Assembly (NCBI GenBank): GCA_027483535.1
Contig: JAIXUN010000002.1
Location: forward strand, 1,922,001-1,986,000
DNA: 64,000 nucleotides
Direction of reading: 5' to 3'
Source: a bacterium
GTDB lineage: Bacteria > Armatimonadota > Fimbriimonadia > Fimbriimonadales > Fimbriimonadaceae
Shown: one piece after another, positions 1 through 9,137 of the stretch
Layout of the letters: every line of letters begins with the position of its first letter
Numbering within the stretch: position 1 is the first letter of the stretch
Program-made: the position numbers and the translations under genes
Notes under the pieces: model-generated
The model's database searches: none
Seen by the model: only the letters and a program-made list of their open reading frames with translations
What the model was told of the DNA's origin: nothing

Positions 1-441
1 GCAACCGTTCCTGGAATCACTATCACCACCGATATCATCGTGGGCTTTCCTGATGAGACGGAGGAAGAGTTTCAGGCAACCCTTCAAGCAGTTCGCGATA
101 TTCGGTTCGACGGGGCTTTCATGTTCGCCTACTCGCCAAGACCCGGAACGCCTGCATCCGATTGGGAGAACCAGATTCCTGCCAACGTCAAAAACAGTCG
201 GCTCAACGAGCTGATCGAGTTGCAAAACACGATTACCGAAGAGATCAATCAGACCTATGTCGGTCAAGAACTAGAGGTTCTCATCGAGGGAACTTCGAAC
301 AAGAACCCGGATACGCTTCAGGGCTTCACTCGGGAATTCAAGATGGTTCACTTCAAGGGTGGGGCGGATCGGTACGGGCGAATTGCCAAAGTGAAGATTA
401 ACGAAGGCCATCGATGGGGTTTTCGTGGTGAACTCGTTTAA
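1..441 (+). CDS. miaB: tRNA-2-methylthio-N6-isopentenyladenosine synthase MiaB, C-terminal part
   Basis: The frame is open at the left edge, so only the last 146 residues are present. They begin at the end of the radical SAM barrel (motif DIIVGFPDETEEEF), followed by FAYSPRPGTPA and then a TRAM-like RNA-binding domain over roughly the last 65 residues. MiaB adds a methylthio group to i6A37 of tRNAs using two Fe-S clusters; the cluster-binding cysteines lie outside the window. The YSPRPGTPA and 'EGTSNKNPD' stretches fit MiaB better than the sister enzymes MtaB and RimO. ppa follows 43 bp downstream on the same strand and may be co-transcribed. Confidence 0.9.
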   Translation, partial: ATVPGITITTDIIVGFPDETEEEFQATLQAVRDIRFDGAFMFAYSPRPGTPASDWENQIPANVKNSRLNELIELQNTITEEINQTYVGQELEVLIEGTSNKNPDTLQGFTREFKMVHFKGGADRYGRIAKVKINEGHRWGFRGELV

Positions 442-484
442 GTCGGTCCAGATTCCCGGTTCCTAGGGCGATAATCAAAGAGCT

Positions 485-1003
485 ATGTCGCTAAGAAACG
501 CGCGGATCGGCAGTCAGGCCCCCGACATCGTCAACGTCGTCATCGAGATTCCGCGCGGAAGTACAAATAAGTACGAAGTGGATCAGGAGACGGGCATCAT
601 CAAGCTCGATCGAGTGCTCTATTCCCCGCTTTTCTATCCTTTCGACTATGGCTACGTGCCTCAAACGCTGTACCTAGACGGTGACCCGGTGGACGCGCTC
701 GTCATTCTTTCTCATCCAACTTTCCCGGGCTGCATCATCGAGGCGGCACCGATAGGCGTGCTTGAGATGACCGACGATAAGGGTCCGGATGAAAAGATCC
801 TTTGCGTGGCTCTGACCGACCCCCGGTTCGGCTACCGCCGCTCGATCAAAGAACTGAACAACCACACCACGCGCGAGATTCAGCACTTCTTTGAGGTCTA
901 CAAGGATCTTGAAGACAAGTTTGTCGAAGTCAAAGGCTGGCACGATCGAGACGTCGCCATCGACATTCTCTCGCGCTATCGAACCGACGGCAACGAAGCT
1001 TAA
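485..1003 (+). CDS. ppa: Inorganic pyrophosphatase, family I
   Basis: A 172-residue soluble enzyme of normal family length that hydrolyses pyrophosphate to phosphate, pulling biosynthetic reactions forward. The family signature DGDPVD is present near residue 65, preceded by FPFDYGYVPQT, and the metal-binding acidic residues and the KGWHD stretch near the C terminus are all visible. The ATG follows a purine-rich AAAGAG. The gene ends with a 4-bp tail-to-tail overlap with corA, so no terminator separates the two convergent genes. Confidence 0.95.
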   Translation: MSLRNARIGSQAPDIVNVVIEIPRGSTNKYEVDQETGIIKLDRVLYSPLFYPFDYGYVPQTLYLDGDPVDALVILSHPTFPGCIIEAAPIGVLEMTDDKGPDEKILCVALTDPRFGYRRSIKELNNHTTREIQHFFEVYKDLEDKFVEVKGWHDRDVAIDILSRYRTDGNEA

Positions 1004-1971
1004 ATCCACCGTTTGCGGCGGAAGAACCAGATGATTCCGAGCCCCGAAACGACCATCAGCCCGAGCGCGAAGGGGTAGCCGTACAGCCATCTCAGCTCGG
1101 GCATTTTGTCGAAGTTCATGCCGTAGATCCCCGCGATCAGTGCACAGGTCATGAGCACGGTGGAGATCACGGTCATCTTCTTCATCACCTCATTGAGGCT
1201 GTTACTGACGGCCGAAAGGTGAACGTCTAGGAGTCCGGTCAGAACATCTCGATTGATGTCGACAAGTTCCATCAACCGTAACGCTCCATCATAGGCGTCG
1301 TGAATGTACGGACGACTCATTGGCGTGAACACGGGCAGATCGCGCCGCATCAGTGAGTTCGCCACATCCCTTAGCGGCGAAAGACGACGCCGATACTCCA
1401 ACAAATCTCGCTTTACGGCAAGCAGTTCTCGAAGGTGCTGTGTGTCACCCTGAAAGATCTGATCACTCAGGAGATCGATCCGATCTTCAAGTCTCTCCAA
1501 CGCGGGAAAGTAGCCATCGATCACGGAGTCCAAGACGGCGTGGAACATCATGCCCACCTCCTTCTCCGCGACTTGAGGTCGCTTTTCCCATCGGTCGATG
1601 ATGGTGGTAAACGCGGGCATCTCCTTGGCGGAGACGGTCAGCATGAGATGGGTACGAAGGAAAACGGCGAGTTCAAAAAACTCCGGTTCTTCACCACTCT
1701 CTCTTAGGACGGGCAGAACCAAAAAGAGGTCGTCGTCGATCTCCTTTACTTCCGGGCGCTCGTTTGTGCTGAGAGCATCTTCGACCAAGAGCGGATGGAA
1801 ACCAAACGTTCCAAGCAGGAAGCGTTTCGCATCCTCTACATCAACGACTTCGAGGTGAATCCAGGAAACTCCGACCGCGTCGCGAGCACGTTGCACCGCC
1901 TCCTGCTCCGTGACTGGGATCAGGCTGTGCGCATCCACGCACGCGACAAGAAGACGATTAGGACCGGTCAC
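1000..1971 (-). CDS. corA: CorA-family magnesium/cobalt transporter
   Basis: A 323-residue inner-membrane Mg2+ channel. The long acidic and helical cytoplasmic part (about residues 1-260) is followed by two C-terminal membrane helices. The invariant YGMN motif at the pore mouth (YGMNFDKMPEL) lies between them, and the tail ends in RRKRW as is usual for CorA. The GTG start lies directly against a perfect anti-SD match (AAAGGAGGTGA), so the exact start is unsettled; a GTG 11 codons inside is an alternative. Confidence 0.93.
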   Translation of the reverse strand: MTGPNRLLVACVDAHSLIPVTEQEAVQRARDAVGVSWIHLEVVDVEDAKRFLLGTFGFHPLLVEDALSTNERPEVKEIDDDLFLVLPVLRESGEEPEFFELAVFLRTHLMLTVSAKEMPAFTTIIDRWEKRPQVAEKEVGMMFHAVLDSVIDGYFPALERLEDRIDLLSDQIFQGDTQHLRELLAVKRDLLEYRRRLSPLRDVANSLMRRDLPVFTPMSRPYIHDAYDGALRLMELVDINRDVLTGLLDVHLSAVSNSLNEVMKKMTVISTVLMTCALIAGIYGMNFDKMPELRWLYGYPFALGLMVVSGLGIIWFFRRKRWI

Positions 1972-2012
1972 CTCCTTTGAAGACGCGAATCAGCCTTCAA
2001 TGGAACCAATCT

Positions 2013-3731
2013 CTAGCGAATATTGAAATACTTCGCTTCCGGATGGTGAACGATGATCGCGCTTGTCGATTGTTCGGGCGTTAGCATGAACTCTTCGGTG
2101 AGACCGATCCCAATGTCTTCCGGCTGAAGCAGTTCGAACAACTTGGCCTGGTCCTCCAAGTTGGGACAGGCGGGGTATCCGAACGAGTAGCGCGCGCCGT
2201 GGTATTTCGCACTGAACAGGAGCTTCAGCGCGTCCGGCTCTTGGTCGGCAATTCCCATCTCAAGCCGAATCTGTCGGTGCCAGTACTCAGCGAGCGCCTC
2301 GGCCGTTTCGACGCCCATGCCGTGGACGAAGAGATAGTCCTGAAAGTTGCCCGACTTAAAGAGTTCGCGCTCGTACTCGGAAACTTCGGCTCCAACGGTC
2401 ACGATGTGGAATCCCACCGTGTCGGGAGCGGTTCCGACCGGGCGGAAGAAATCGGAAAGACAAAGTCTGCGGCCATCTCGCTGTCGGGGGAAGGTGAACC
2501 GGAGTCGCTCCGTCTTAAGATCCTCTTGATAAATGATCAGATCATTCCCTTCTGAATGGCACGGGAAGTATCCCCATTTCACGCGGGGCTTGAGAACGTT
2601 CGCCAGTTCTCTTTTCAGTCTTTCGAATGTTGGGTGAACGTTGTCCTTCAGCCAAAGATCGAATTCGGCATTGTTCATCCCTTCCCCGCGCTTGAACTGC
2701 CACTGGCCCCGGAACAGTGCGACCGGGTTGATGTACTTGTACAGTTCGTTGATGTCGAACTTAGTGAACTTTCTCGCGCCGTAGAAGGGCAGCGCGGGCG
2801 ATTCTGCCTCAGGGTTCACGTCGGAACGCTCCCCCGTAAAGGTGTAGAGTACGGGATCGAGGGCGTCCACTCGGTGACTCGAGACCCGCTTCGCAGACTC
2901 TCTCGGAGTGAGATCGTCGAGTTCGGGGTCGCTCTCCGGAACGGTAGAGGACACGGTGCTCTTGCTTTCTGAGCCGGCCGCGGAGAGTTCCTCCATGAGC
3001 CTCAGCCCCTCAAACGCGTCCTGAGCGTAGTAGACGCTCCCTTTGTAAATGTCTTGGAGATCCTGCTCAACATAGGCACGCGTAAGCGCCGCCCCGCCTA
3101 GAATGACCGGAAAGTGCTGTAGGCCACGCTCGTTTAGCTCGATCAAGTTGTCTTTCATGATCAGCGTGCTTTTCACGAGAAGACCGCTGAGACCAATCAC
3201 GTGACACTTGTTCGTCTGGGCCGCGTCGATGATGGCGTTGATGGGCTGCTTGATCCCGATGTTGACGACTCGGTAACCGTTGTTCGAAAGGATGATATCG
3301 ACGAGGTTCTTCCCAATATCGTGGACGTCTCCGGAAACAGTAGCTAAGAGGATCGATCCTTTCTCGGAACCCTCGATCTTCTCCATCTTCGGTTCAAGAT
3401 GAGCAACGGCCGCCTTCATCACCTCGGCCGACTGCAGAACGAACGGAAGTTGCATCTTTCCCGCGCCAAAGAGTTCGCCGACGGTCTTCATGCCGTCTAG
3501 GAGAATCTCATTGATGATTGCGAGAGGTTCGTAGGTTGAGAGGGCAGCTTCAAGGCGCGTATCGAGCCCTTTTTTCACTCCATCGACGATGTGCTTTTTA
3601 AGTTGCTCCTCGATCGAGAGACCTTCGAACGCATCTGCTCCCGTAGAGGCGATCTTTACGTTTTCAAATTTGCCCATGAGGGCAAGCAAAGGATCGTAAA
3701 CGCAGACCTGCTCCGAACTATTAGACACCAA
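2013..3731 (-). CDS. metH: Stand-alone cobalamin-binding and reactivation half of methionine synthase (MetH C-terminal module)
   Basis: A 572-residue protein matching only the C-terminal half of B12-dependent methionine synthase. In order: a helical cap (about 35-115), the B12 Rossmann domain with the cobalt-ligand motif DVHDIGKN (His 137) and the GLSGLLVKS loop, an acidic linker (about 255-310), and the AdoMet-binding reactivation domain ending in RYSFGYPACPNLEDQ and HPEAKYF. The homocysteine- and folate-binding halves are absent, and an in-frame stop lies just upstream, so this is a separate gene and not a cut ORF. The start is TTG or the next codon, GTG. Known families include such split methionine synthases; the partner must lie outside the window. 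Confidence 0.85.
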   Translation of the reverse strand: MVSNSSEQVCVYDPLLALMGKFENVKIASTGADAFEGLSIEEQLKKHIVDGVKKGLDTRLEAALSTYEPLAIINEILLDGMKTVGELFGAGKMQLPFVLQSAEVMKAAVAHLEPKMEKIEGSEKGSILLATVSGDVHDIGKNLVDIILSNNGYRVVNIGIKQPINAIIDAAQTNKCHVIGLSGLLVKSTLIMKDNLIELNERGLQHFPVILGGAALTRAYVEQDLQDIYKGSVYYAQDAFEGLRLMEELSAAGSESKSTVSSTVPESDPELDDLTPRESAKRVSSHRVDALDPVLYTFTGERSDVNPEAESPALPFYGARKFTKFDINELYKYINPVALFRGQWQFKRGEGMNNAEFDLWLKDNVHPTFERLKRELANVLKPRVKWGYFPCHSEGNDLIIYQEDLKTERLRFTFPRQRDGRRLCLSDFFRPVGTAPDTVGFHIVTVGAEVSEYERELFKSGNFQDYLFVHGMGVETAEALAEYWHRQIRLEMGIADQEPDALKLLFSAKYHGARYSFGYPACPNLEDQAKLFELLQPEDIGIGLTEEFMLTPEQSTSAIIVHHPEAKYFNIR

Positions 3732-3854
3732 CAGAGAGGATACCGGACCAGACTAGGACCGCCGTTCGACCCATCATTGTCGAGGAATCTTTCCTTTTCG
3801 TATCCTTTCCTTGTATAAATCAGGTTAAGCCCATAACGGGCGATAAGGATATCA

Positions 3855-4445
3855 ATGAACTACCTAAAGACGGGTCTTATTCTCGGAATCGCAGCGTCCG
3901 CAATGACGGCGAATGCTCAGTTCGGAACTGCCAACAAGGCAGATCTGCTTCCGGTTGACGGAAAAAGCGGAATCTACGGCACCGGTACTTGGTTAACCGA
4001 GCGAGTCAGCGGCGGCGGCGGAAGCGCAACCGGTCTGCTGTTCAACGCAGAGAAGGCTCTTTCGATCAACGGAGACGACGTTCTCGCCCTCGGCGCGTTC
4101 ATCGCTGATGTTGACGGAACCACCTACTCGATCTATGCAAAGAAGTATCTTGCTGCGACCTACGGTCTTCAACTTGGTCTTCTCAAAGCTGCCGGTAACG
4201 ACGACCTGAACTACACCCTGTTCGGCATCTACGACTTCACCGAAGCAAAGGAAGGATCCACTCGGATTCAAGGTGGACTTGGAACCTACTACACCGGGTT
4301 CAACTCTGAGTTCAACCTCTCCGCATTCGTGAAGGCGTCTCACCCGCTTCAAAACGGACTCTCGATCGACGGCACCATCTGGTACACCGACTTCGACGGA
4401 TTCCGATCCACCACCTTCGCTCTTGGCGTTGGCTACAAGTTCTAA
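3855..4445 (+). CDS. Secreted, probably outer-membrane beta-barrel protein of unknown function
   Basis: 196 residues with a clear signal peptide (cleavage expected after ANA-Q, near residue 22). The mature part alternates Gly/aromatic/polar strands (YSIYAKKYL, YTLFGIYDF, GTYYTGFNSEFNLSAF) and ends in an aromatic residue (GVGYKF), as outer-membrane barrels do. The ATG follows AAGGAT at good spacing, and TATAAAT about 40 bp upstream could be a -10 element. I do not recognise the family. A strong terminator follows directly. Confidence 0.7.
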   Translation: MNYLKTGLILGIAASAMTANAQFGTANKADLLPVDGKSGIYGTGTWLTERVSGGGGSATGLLFNAEKALSINGDDVLALGAFIADVDGTTYSIYAKKYLAATYGLQLGLLKAAGNDDLNYTLFGIYDFTEAKEGSTRIQGGLGTYYTGFNSEFNLSAFVKASHPLQNGLSIDGTIWYTDFDGFRSTTFALGVGYKF

Positions 4446-4460
4446 GAGTCTCTCTTAGCA

Positions 4461-4497
4461 AAAAAAGACCTCTCCGATTTTCGGAGAGGTCTTTTTT
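4461..4497. terminator. Bidirectional intrinsic terminator
   Basis: A perfect 17-bp stem (AAAAAAGACCTCTCCGA and its complement) with a 3-nt loop and T-tracts on both strands. It sits between two convergent genes and can stop both. Confidence 0.95.
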
Positions 4498-4515
4498 ATT
4501 GTCCGAGGTTCTGAG

Positions 4516-5652
4516 TTACCAGACGCCCCGGAGTGAGGTTCCGAACTCGCGAATCACGTAGGCTCCGCGCTCTGGTTCAAGCAGGGCGGAGTGGAACACG
4601 GTTTGTTCCGCACCCCAAGGATCCACGAATCGGTGCCGCATCACGATCCGGACGGATCGACCTCGGTATTGAGCGTCGACGACTTCATAGGATCGAGTTT
4701 TCGCGTTCAACACGTTGTCGAGCAATAGATCGTAAAAGTCGTCCGCCTGAACGGAGTACTCGTAGCGACCGTCGCGCAGGATCGCGACCCGTCCGCCTCT
4801 CGGGACAACCCGAGCCACCGACCGACGATCTCCTTGCTCGAATGCGTCTACAAGGAAGGCAATCGCTTCATCTTGTTGTCGACCCTCTCGGCGGTCATCC
4901 CACCGATCGTCGCGATTGTTCCAGTTGTTCCGCCAAGGGTCAAAGGTGTTCCAAACAAACGTGGTGCCCATGCCCCAATTCCATCCCGGATTCCAATTGG
5001 AAACCACGATGATCGCATTGTTATTCAGGTAAGGCGGTAGGAACGTATAACCGTACCAAGGCGAAAAGACGAACGAGTTGAACCCACCGACAGGCGCGAA
5101 GGTGTAGTTCGGGAAGCAAAAGAGGTCGTCTTGCCAGTTTCGGTTGTAATGGTAATAGCCCCATCGCCAGTTGTTTTGCACAGCGAATGGGTCGTTCCGG
5201 TTCACCCGATCGAGCATTCCGTTCGAATTCCCACGCAGGTCGGGAATCTGGCTGATCGTGATCCGGCCCGAATCACTTCGGCCGTTGTTGATGGTGCCGT
5301 ATCGTGAACGAGTTGGCCGATTCGGAATATTCGGGAGGTCACTGCCCGATCCGAAGCCACCGGGAAGACGGTCACGATCTCGCGAAGGCGCATTCGGTGC
5401 CTTTGGAGCGTTAGGTGCGTTCGGAGGCGTCCGATCGCGATCCCGAGAGGGACCGTTCGAAGGACCGTTTGAGGGACCATTCGCAGGTCCACGCGACGGA
5501 CCGCTTCCGCCACCTTTACTCGGAGGATTAGACGGACCAGATCCTCCGCCACCTTGCTTCGGTCGACCTCTATCGAGGCCGCCCTGCGCGAAAGCGACTG
5601 TCATAGCCATCGGCATTGCGATGGCGAGGGCCCAAACACGGAAGTGTTTCAT
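4516..5652 (-). CDS. Secreted protein with Gly/Pro/Asn/Ser low-complexity region
   Basis: 378 residues with a signal peptide (cleavage near AFA-Q, residue 23). Residues 25-100 are low-complexity, with repeats of GPSNGPS and of PNAP/KAPNAP and two copies of PSRDRDR. A Trp/Asn/Tyr-rich middle follows (NNWRWGYYHYNRNW, WNPGWNWGMG), then a globular C-terminal 120 residues starting at RQQDEAIAFLVDAFEQGD. This looks like a cell-surface protein with a flexible spacer. The function is unknown and no catalytic motif is visible. Confidence 0.7.
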   Translation of the reverse strand: MKHFRVWALAIAMPMAMTVAFAQGGLDRGRPKQGGGGSGPSNPPSKGGGSGPSRGPANGPSNGPSNGPSRDRDRTPPNAPNAPKAPNAPSRDRDRLPGGFGSGSDLPNIPNRPTRSRYGTINNGRSDSGRITISQIPDLRGNSNGMLDRVNRNDPFAVQNNWRWGYYHYNRNWQDDLFCFPNYTFAPVGGFNSFVFSPWYGYTFLPPYLNNNAIIVVSNWNPGWNWGMGTTFVWNTFDPWRNNWNNRDDRWDDRREGRQQDEAIAFLVDAFEQGDRRSVARVVPRGGRVAILRDGRYEYSVQADDFYDLLLDNVLNAKTRSYEVVDAQYRGRSVRIVMRHRFVDPWGAEQTVFHSALLEPERGAYVIREFGTSLRGVW

Positions 5653-5765
5653 TGTCCTTATACTTAGTTAAACGTTTTCCATTGTCCTCCGTTACAACCA
5701 CATATCCAAAAGAAACTTGCTTGTTCAGCAATTTCCCAGACCCAACCTGCCAATAATAACTGGCA

Positions 5766-6791
5766 ATGAGTAAGCGCAAGATCGCCGTGATTCCCGGAGA
5801 CGGAATCGGTCCTGAAATCACCGATGCGGTTCTAAGCATTCTGGAATCCGCAGGATTCGAGGCCGAATGGGAGTTCTTGGAAGCCGGTCAACCTGCAATG
5901 GATAAGGGCAAGCCTCCAATGCCCGAGGAAACCATTGAGCGCATTCGCGAGATCGGGATTGCGCTGAAGGGCCCAACCGCTACCCCAATTGGCAAAGGAC
6001 ACAAGAGCGCCAACGTTGCCCTTAGACAAGCCTTGGATCTTTTTGCAAACGTTCGTCCAGCCAAGACCCTTCCCGGTTTGAAAGGTCCGTTCGCAGACAA
6101 GCGGATCGACATGATCATCGTCCGGGAGAACACGGAAGACCTGTATGCCGGCATCGAGTATCAGGCTCACCCCGACGTTGCTCAAGCCATCAAGGTCATC
6201 ACGCGCCCGGGCTGCGCAAGGCTTTGTAAGTACGCCTTCGAGATGACCAAGAGTCAGGGCCGAAAGCGATTGACCGCCGTTCACAAAGCCAACATCATGA
6301 AGCTCACCGACGGAATGTTCCTTGAGGAGTTTTACAAGGCAGCCAAGGACTATCCCGAGATTCATGCCGACGATATCATTGTCGACAACTGCTGCATGCA
6401 GTTGGTAACTCGACCGGAGACGTTTGATGTGCTTGTCACCGAGAACTTGTACGGCGACATCGTCAGCGACCTGGCGGCCGGCCTGGTTGGTGGACTCGGT
6501 CTCGCCCCGGGTGCAAACATCGGCATCAACTGTGCTGTTTTCGAAGCCGTCCACGGCTCTGCACCGGACATTGCGGGCAAGGGCGTTGCAAACCCAACCG
6601 CTCTTCTCTTCTCTGCCCTCATGATGCTGAGGCATCTTGGAGAGAACGAAATGGCGGATCGAATCGGTAAAGCGGTTCTACGGGTCTGTTCGGATGGTCA
6701 GTGCCTCACCGTAGACCTGGGCGGTAAGGCGAGCACTGACGAATACAAAGTCGAAGTGATCAGGCGGGCCCAAGACGCGCTGAGCGTCTAG
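5766..6791 (+). CDS. NAD-type isocitrate dehydrogenase homologue (beta-decarboxylating dehydrogenase)
   Basis: A 341-residue member of the isocitrate/isopropylmalate dehydrogenase family. The GDGIGPEIT start, the substrate-loop motif SANVALR (the isocitrate-type S-x-N-x-x-LR), VRENTEDLYAG, HKANIMK and NLYGDIVSDLAAG are all present. At the cofactor site it reads GSAPDIAGKG; the Asp-Ile pair is the known NAD-specific signature, where NADP enzymes have Lys-Tyr. Isocitrate oxidation with NAD is therefore the best guess, but homoisocitrate or a related malate-type substrate cannot be excluded. A paralogue with the NADP signature lies at 46584-47582. Confidence 0.85.
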   Translation: MSKRKIAVIPGDGIGPEITDAVLSILESAGFEAEWEFLEAGQPAMDKGKPPMPEETIERIREIGIALKGPTATPIGKGHKSANVALRQALDLFANVRPAKTLPGLKGPFADKRIDMIIVRENTEDLYAGIEYQAHPDVAQAIKVITRPGCARLCKYAFEMTKSQGRKRLTAVHKANIMKLTDGMFLEEFYKAAKDYPEIHADDIIVDNCCMQLVTRPETFDVLVTENLYGDIVSDLAAGLVGGLGLAPGANIGINCAVFEAVHGSAPDIAGKGVANPTALLFSALMMLRHLGENEMADRIGKAVLRVCSDGQCLTVDLGGKASTDEYKVEVIRRAQDALSV

Positions 6792-6809
6792 GACCCGAGA
6801 CCTTCCACA

Positions 6810-9137
6810 TCAAGGCTTCGCCGATATCTCGTTGAGAGTTAAACGAATCGGCGAGGCCTTGCTGCTAAGAATGAGGTTGTTCTGCACAACCCATTTCTTA
6901 GCGGTGAACGCAGGCTCCATCGTTCCGAGGTTTCGGCTTGCCATCGGGAATGAGTTGGAGCTCAACGCCAATGCCAGTTTGCTGCCTTTCTTCACGCGGT
7001 GAGCGACATCCCAAAACTCCATTCGAACCGTAAATGGTTTGCCTGGGGTAATCGCCACACGCTTATCGAGCCCCATGCGGTAGCTGGCTCGATACTTCCC
7101 GCCCTGCCCCAACGGCCAGATCGTCCCGTCGGGCCGAATTTCGATCAGCGCGGCGAAGAAATCGGTGTCTTGCGCGTTTGTCCGCACTTCAAACTCGAGT
7201 TTTGCCGCACCTGCGAAGACCCGGTCCGTCGCGAAAGGAGCGGTGACGAAGTAAGGATCGTCGTTCACGATGTCTTTGAACTTCACCGAGTTTTGACTCT
7301 GAAGGTCTAGGGTCCCGGTCAGAGCCTTTGGCACAGAGACCTTTGCCGGATCAAACTTGATAAGCAGATTTCCGCTAGTGGGTTCTGTCCCAAGGATGTG
7401 CTTGGCGGTTTTGCCCTTCTGAACCTGGCCGAAAAAGTTCGCGGGCTTGCCCACGGGCGGCCACGTCTTGGAATCTCGCCATCGATTCTCACCCGTGACA
7501 AAGAATCTGGATCGGGGCTTTTCGGCCTGACCTACCGATTTGTCTTTTAAGTAGGTGTCGAAGAATCGCAGGTACTCAGAATCGAGTTCCATGATCGCCT
7601 CTGGCCCGAAATCTTCACCCATCAACGATTGAGTCGTGTTGAAAGCGTGCGTCCATGGGCCGTAGATCATCCATTGTCGTCCGTGTCCCTGTTTGGCAAG
7701 AGCGCGCCAATGGAGTTGGGTTCCGATCTGGTCTCCATCGAAGTACCCGCTGATGTGGAAGACGGGAATAGTGACCTTAGAAGTGGCACTTCCGAAGTTC
7801 CAACCCTTCCAATCCTTGGCGGTCTCCCGCTTTACCCACTTGTCAAAAAGCGGATAGTTCTTGCCGAAAAGCTCGTCATCCACTTTGGAAAGTGGGAGCT
7901 TCTTGAGGGCTTCTGGTTTTGTAATCCCCTGGGTAGCCGCCGCCATGTTGGACTGCTTGGGGTCGGCAACGATCTTGAGCCACCACAGGTTTTGGAACAG
8001 CGTGAAGACGCCTTGATCGTAAGGGAGATTCTCCATCGCCGAACTGGGCGGACTGACTTGAGGGATGATCGCCTTCAATGCGGGTGGCTTCAATGAAGCG
8101 GCTGCCCACTGAACGTAGCCACCGTAGCTGGCGCCGATCATTCCAACCTTTCCGTTACTCCACTCTGCCGCAGCGGCCGCCTGAACGGCATCGTAGCCGT
8201 CCTGCGCTTCGAACATGAAGGGATCCCATTCTCCGCCCGATCCGCCCGCACCACGAACGTCTTGGGAGACAAAAACGTATCCGCGTTCCGCCCAGAACTC
8301 GGCTCCAAACGCGGAGGCGGCGCGACCGTATGGGGTTCGGCTCAGTATGACCGGATACTTGCCCGGCTCTTTTGGCTTGACCACCGTAGACACAAGCTCA
8401 GCGCCATCACGGGTCTTCATCTTCCACTCGATGGTCTCAACTTTGTGTGTTGCCTGGCTTAGGTTCGGATACTTTGCGAGTGGGTCTTCGAACACCTTCT
8501 CTGCCCCCTCGGCAATGAATCGAACCTTCTGCTGGGGGACATCCATCGCGAGCACGTCGCCTTCCTCATCCAGGAAGTAGTCGAGCCCTACGCCAGGAAA
8601 ATCGACGTGAAACACACGGACGGGAATGCTCTTCCCTTTCACCATTCGAGTGATCGAGGGCTTGGGGGAAATCTTAAGTTCGAGAGGAGACCAGCTATCG
8701 ACGAGGTGGATTTTCACCTTCGTATTGGGACTCTCCACGCCCGCGAGCATGTCCTTGCCAATCTGCGGGTGGATGTTGGCCCAAAAGACTTCTTTTGGAT
8801 CGGAGTCGAGCGTGATCGGCTTGCCATCTCCACGATCGACAGTGAGCTTCTTTCCGCTGAACGTGGAATTGACCTTTACTTTCCCTTGCTCTAATGAAAA
8901 GCTGAGATCGGAAAAGACGCCTTTCTCCTGAGTGCCCTTGATCTCCGAGTTGATCGTGACTCCAGGCCCAGCTTGCATGGAAAGCTTAGATTCCACCGAC
9001 TTACCTGAGCGCTTGTAGGAGTAGGTTCCCAGTTGAGTTGTCGTGTAAAAAATCTTGTATTCGATGGTCGTGTCAGCAGGCTTTCCTCCCGCCATCGCAC
9101 CTACTACTGATAAAGCAAAAACCGTATGGAGTCCCAT
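6810..9137 (-). CDS. Secreted CocE/NonD-family hydrolase (X-Pro dipeptidyl-peptidase S15 type)
   Basis: 775 residues. A short hydrophobic N terminus (signal-like) precedes an approximately 200-residue N-terminal domain of unknown role. The alpha/beta-hydrolase domain begins near residue 235 (MKTRDGAELVSTVVKP), with nucleophile Ser 337 in GASYGG, an oxyanion Tyr in RTPYGR and the catalytic His in GPWTHAF. A C-terminal jelly-roll domain follows (from about 585), ending in ALSSNSFP and similar motifs. Members cleave esters or acyl-proline peptides. The ATG sits in the loop of the terminator hairpin of the upstream operon (9119-9155). The next in-frame ATG, 14 codons later, is possible but would cut the signal. 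Confidence 0.9.
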   Translation of the reverse strand: MGLHTVFALSVVGAMAGGKPADTTIEYKIFYTTTQLGTYSYKRSGKSVESKLSMQAGPGVTINSEIKGTQEKGVFSDLSFSLEQGKVKVNSTFSGKKLTVDRGDGKPITLDSDPKEVFWANIHPQIGKDMLAGVESPNTKVKIHLVDSWSPLELKISPKPSITRMVKGKSIPVRVFHVDFPGVGLDYFLDEEGDVLAMDVPQQKVRFIAEGAEKVFEDPLAKYPNLSQATHKVETIEWKMKTRDGAELVSTVVKPKEPGKYPVILSRTPYGRAASAFGAEFWAERGYVFVSQDVRGAGGSGGEWDPFMFEAQDGYDAVQAAAAAEWSNGKVGMIGASYGGYVQWAAASLKPPALKAIIPQVSPPSSAMENLPYDQGVFTLFQNLWWLKIVADPKQSNMAAATQGITKPEALKKLPLSKVDDELFGKNYPLFDKWVKRETAKDWKGWNFGSATSKVTIPVFHISGYFDGDQIGTQLHWRALAKQGHGRQWMIYGPWTHAFNTTQSLMGEDFGPEAIMELDSEYLRFFDTYLKDKSVGQAEKPRSRFFVTGENRWRDSKTWPPVGKPANFFGQVQKGKTAKHILGTEPTSGNLLIKFDPAKVSVPKALTGTLDLQSQNSVKFKDIVNDDPYFVTAPFATDRVFAGAAKLEFEVRTNAQDTDFFAALIEIRPDGTIWPLGQGGKYRASYRMGLDKRVAITPGKPFTVRMEFWDVAHRVKKGSKLALALSSNSFPMASRNLGTMEPAFTAKKWVVQNNLILSSKASPIRLTLNEISAKP

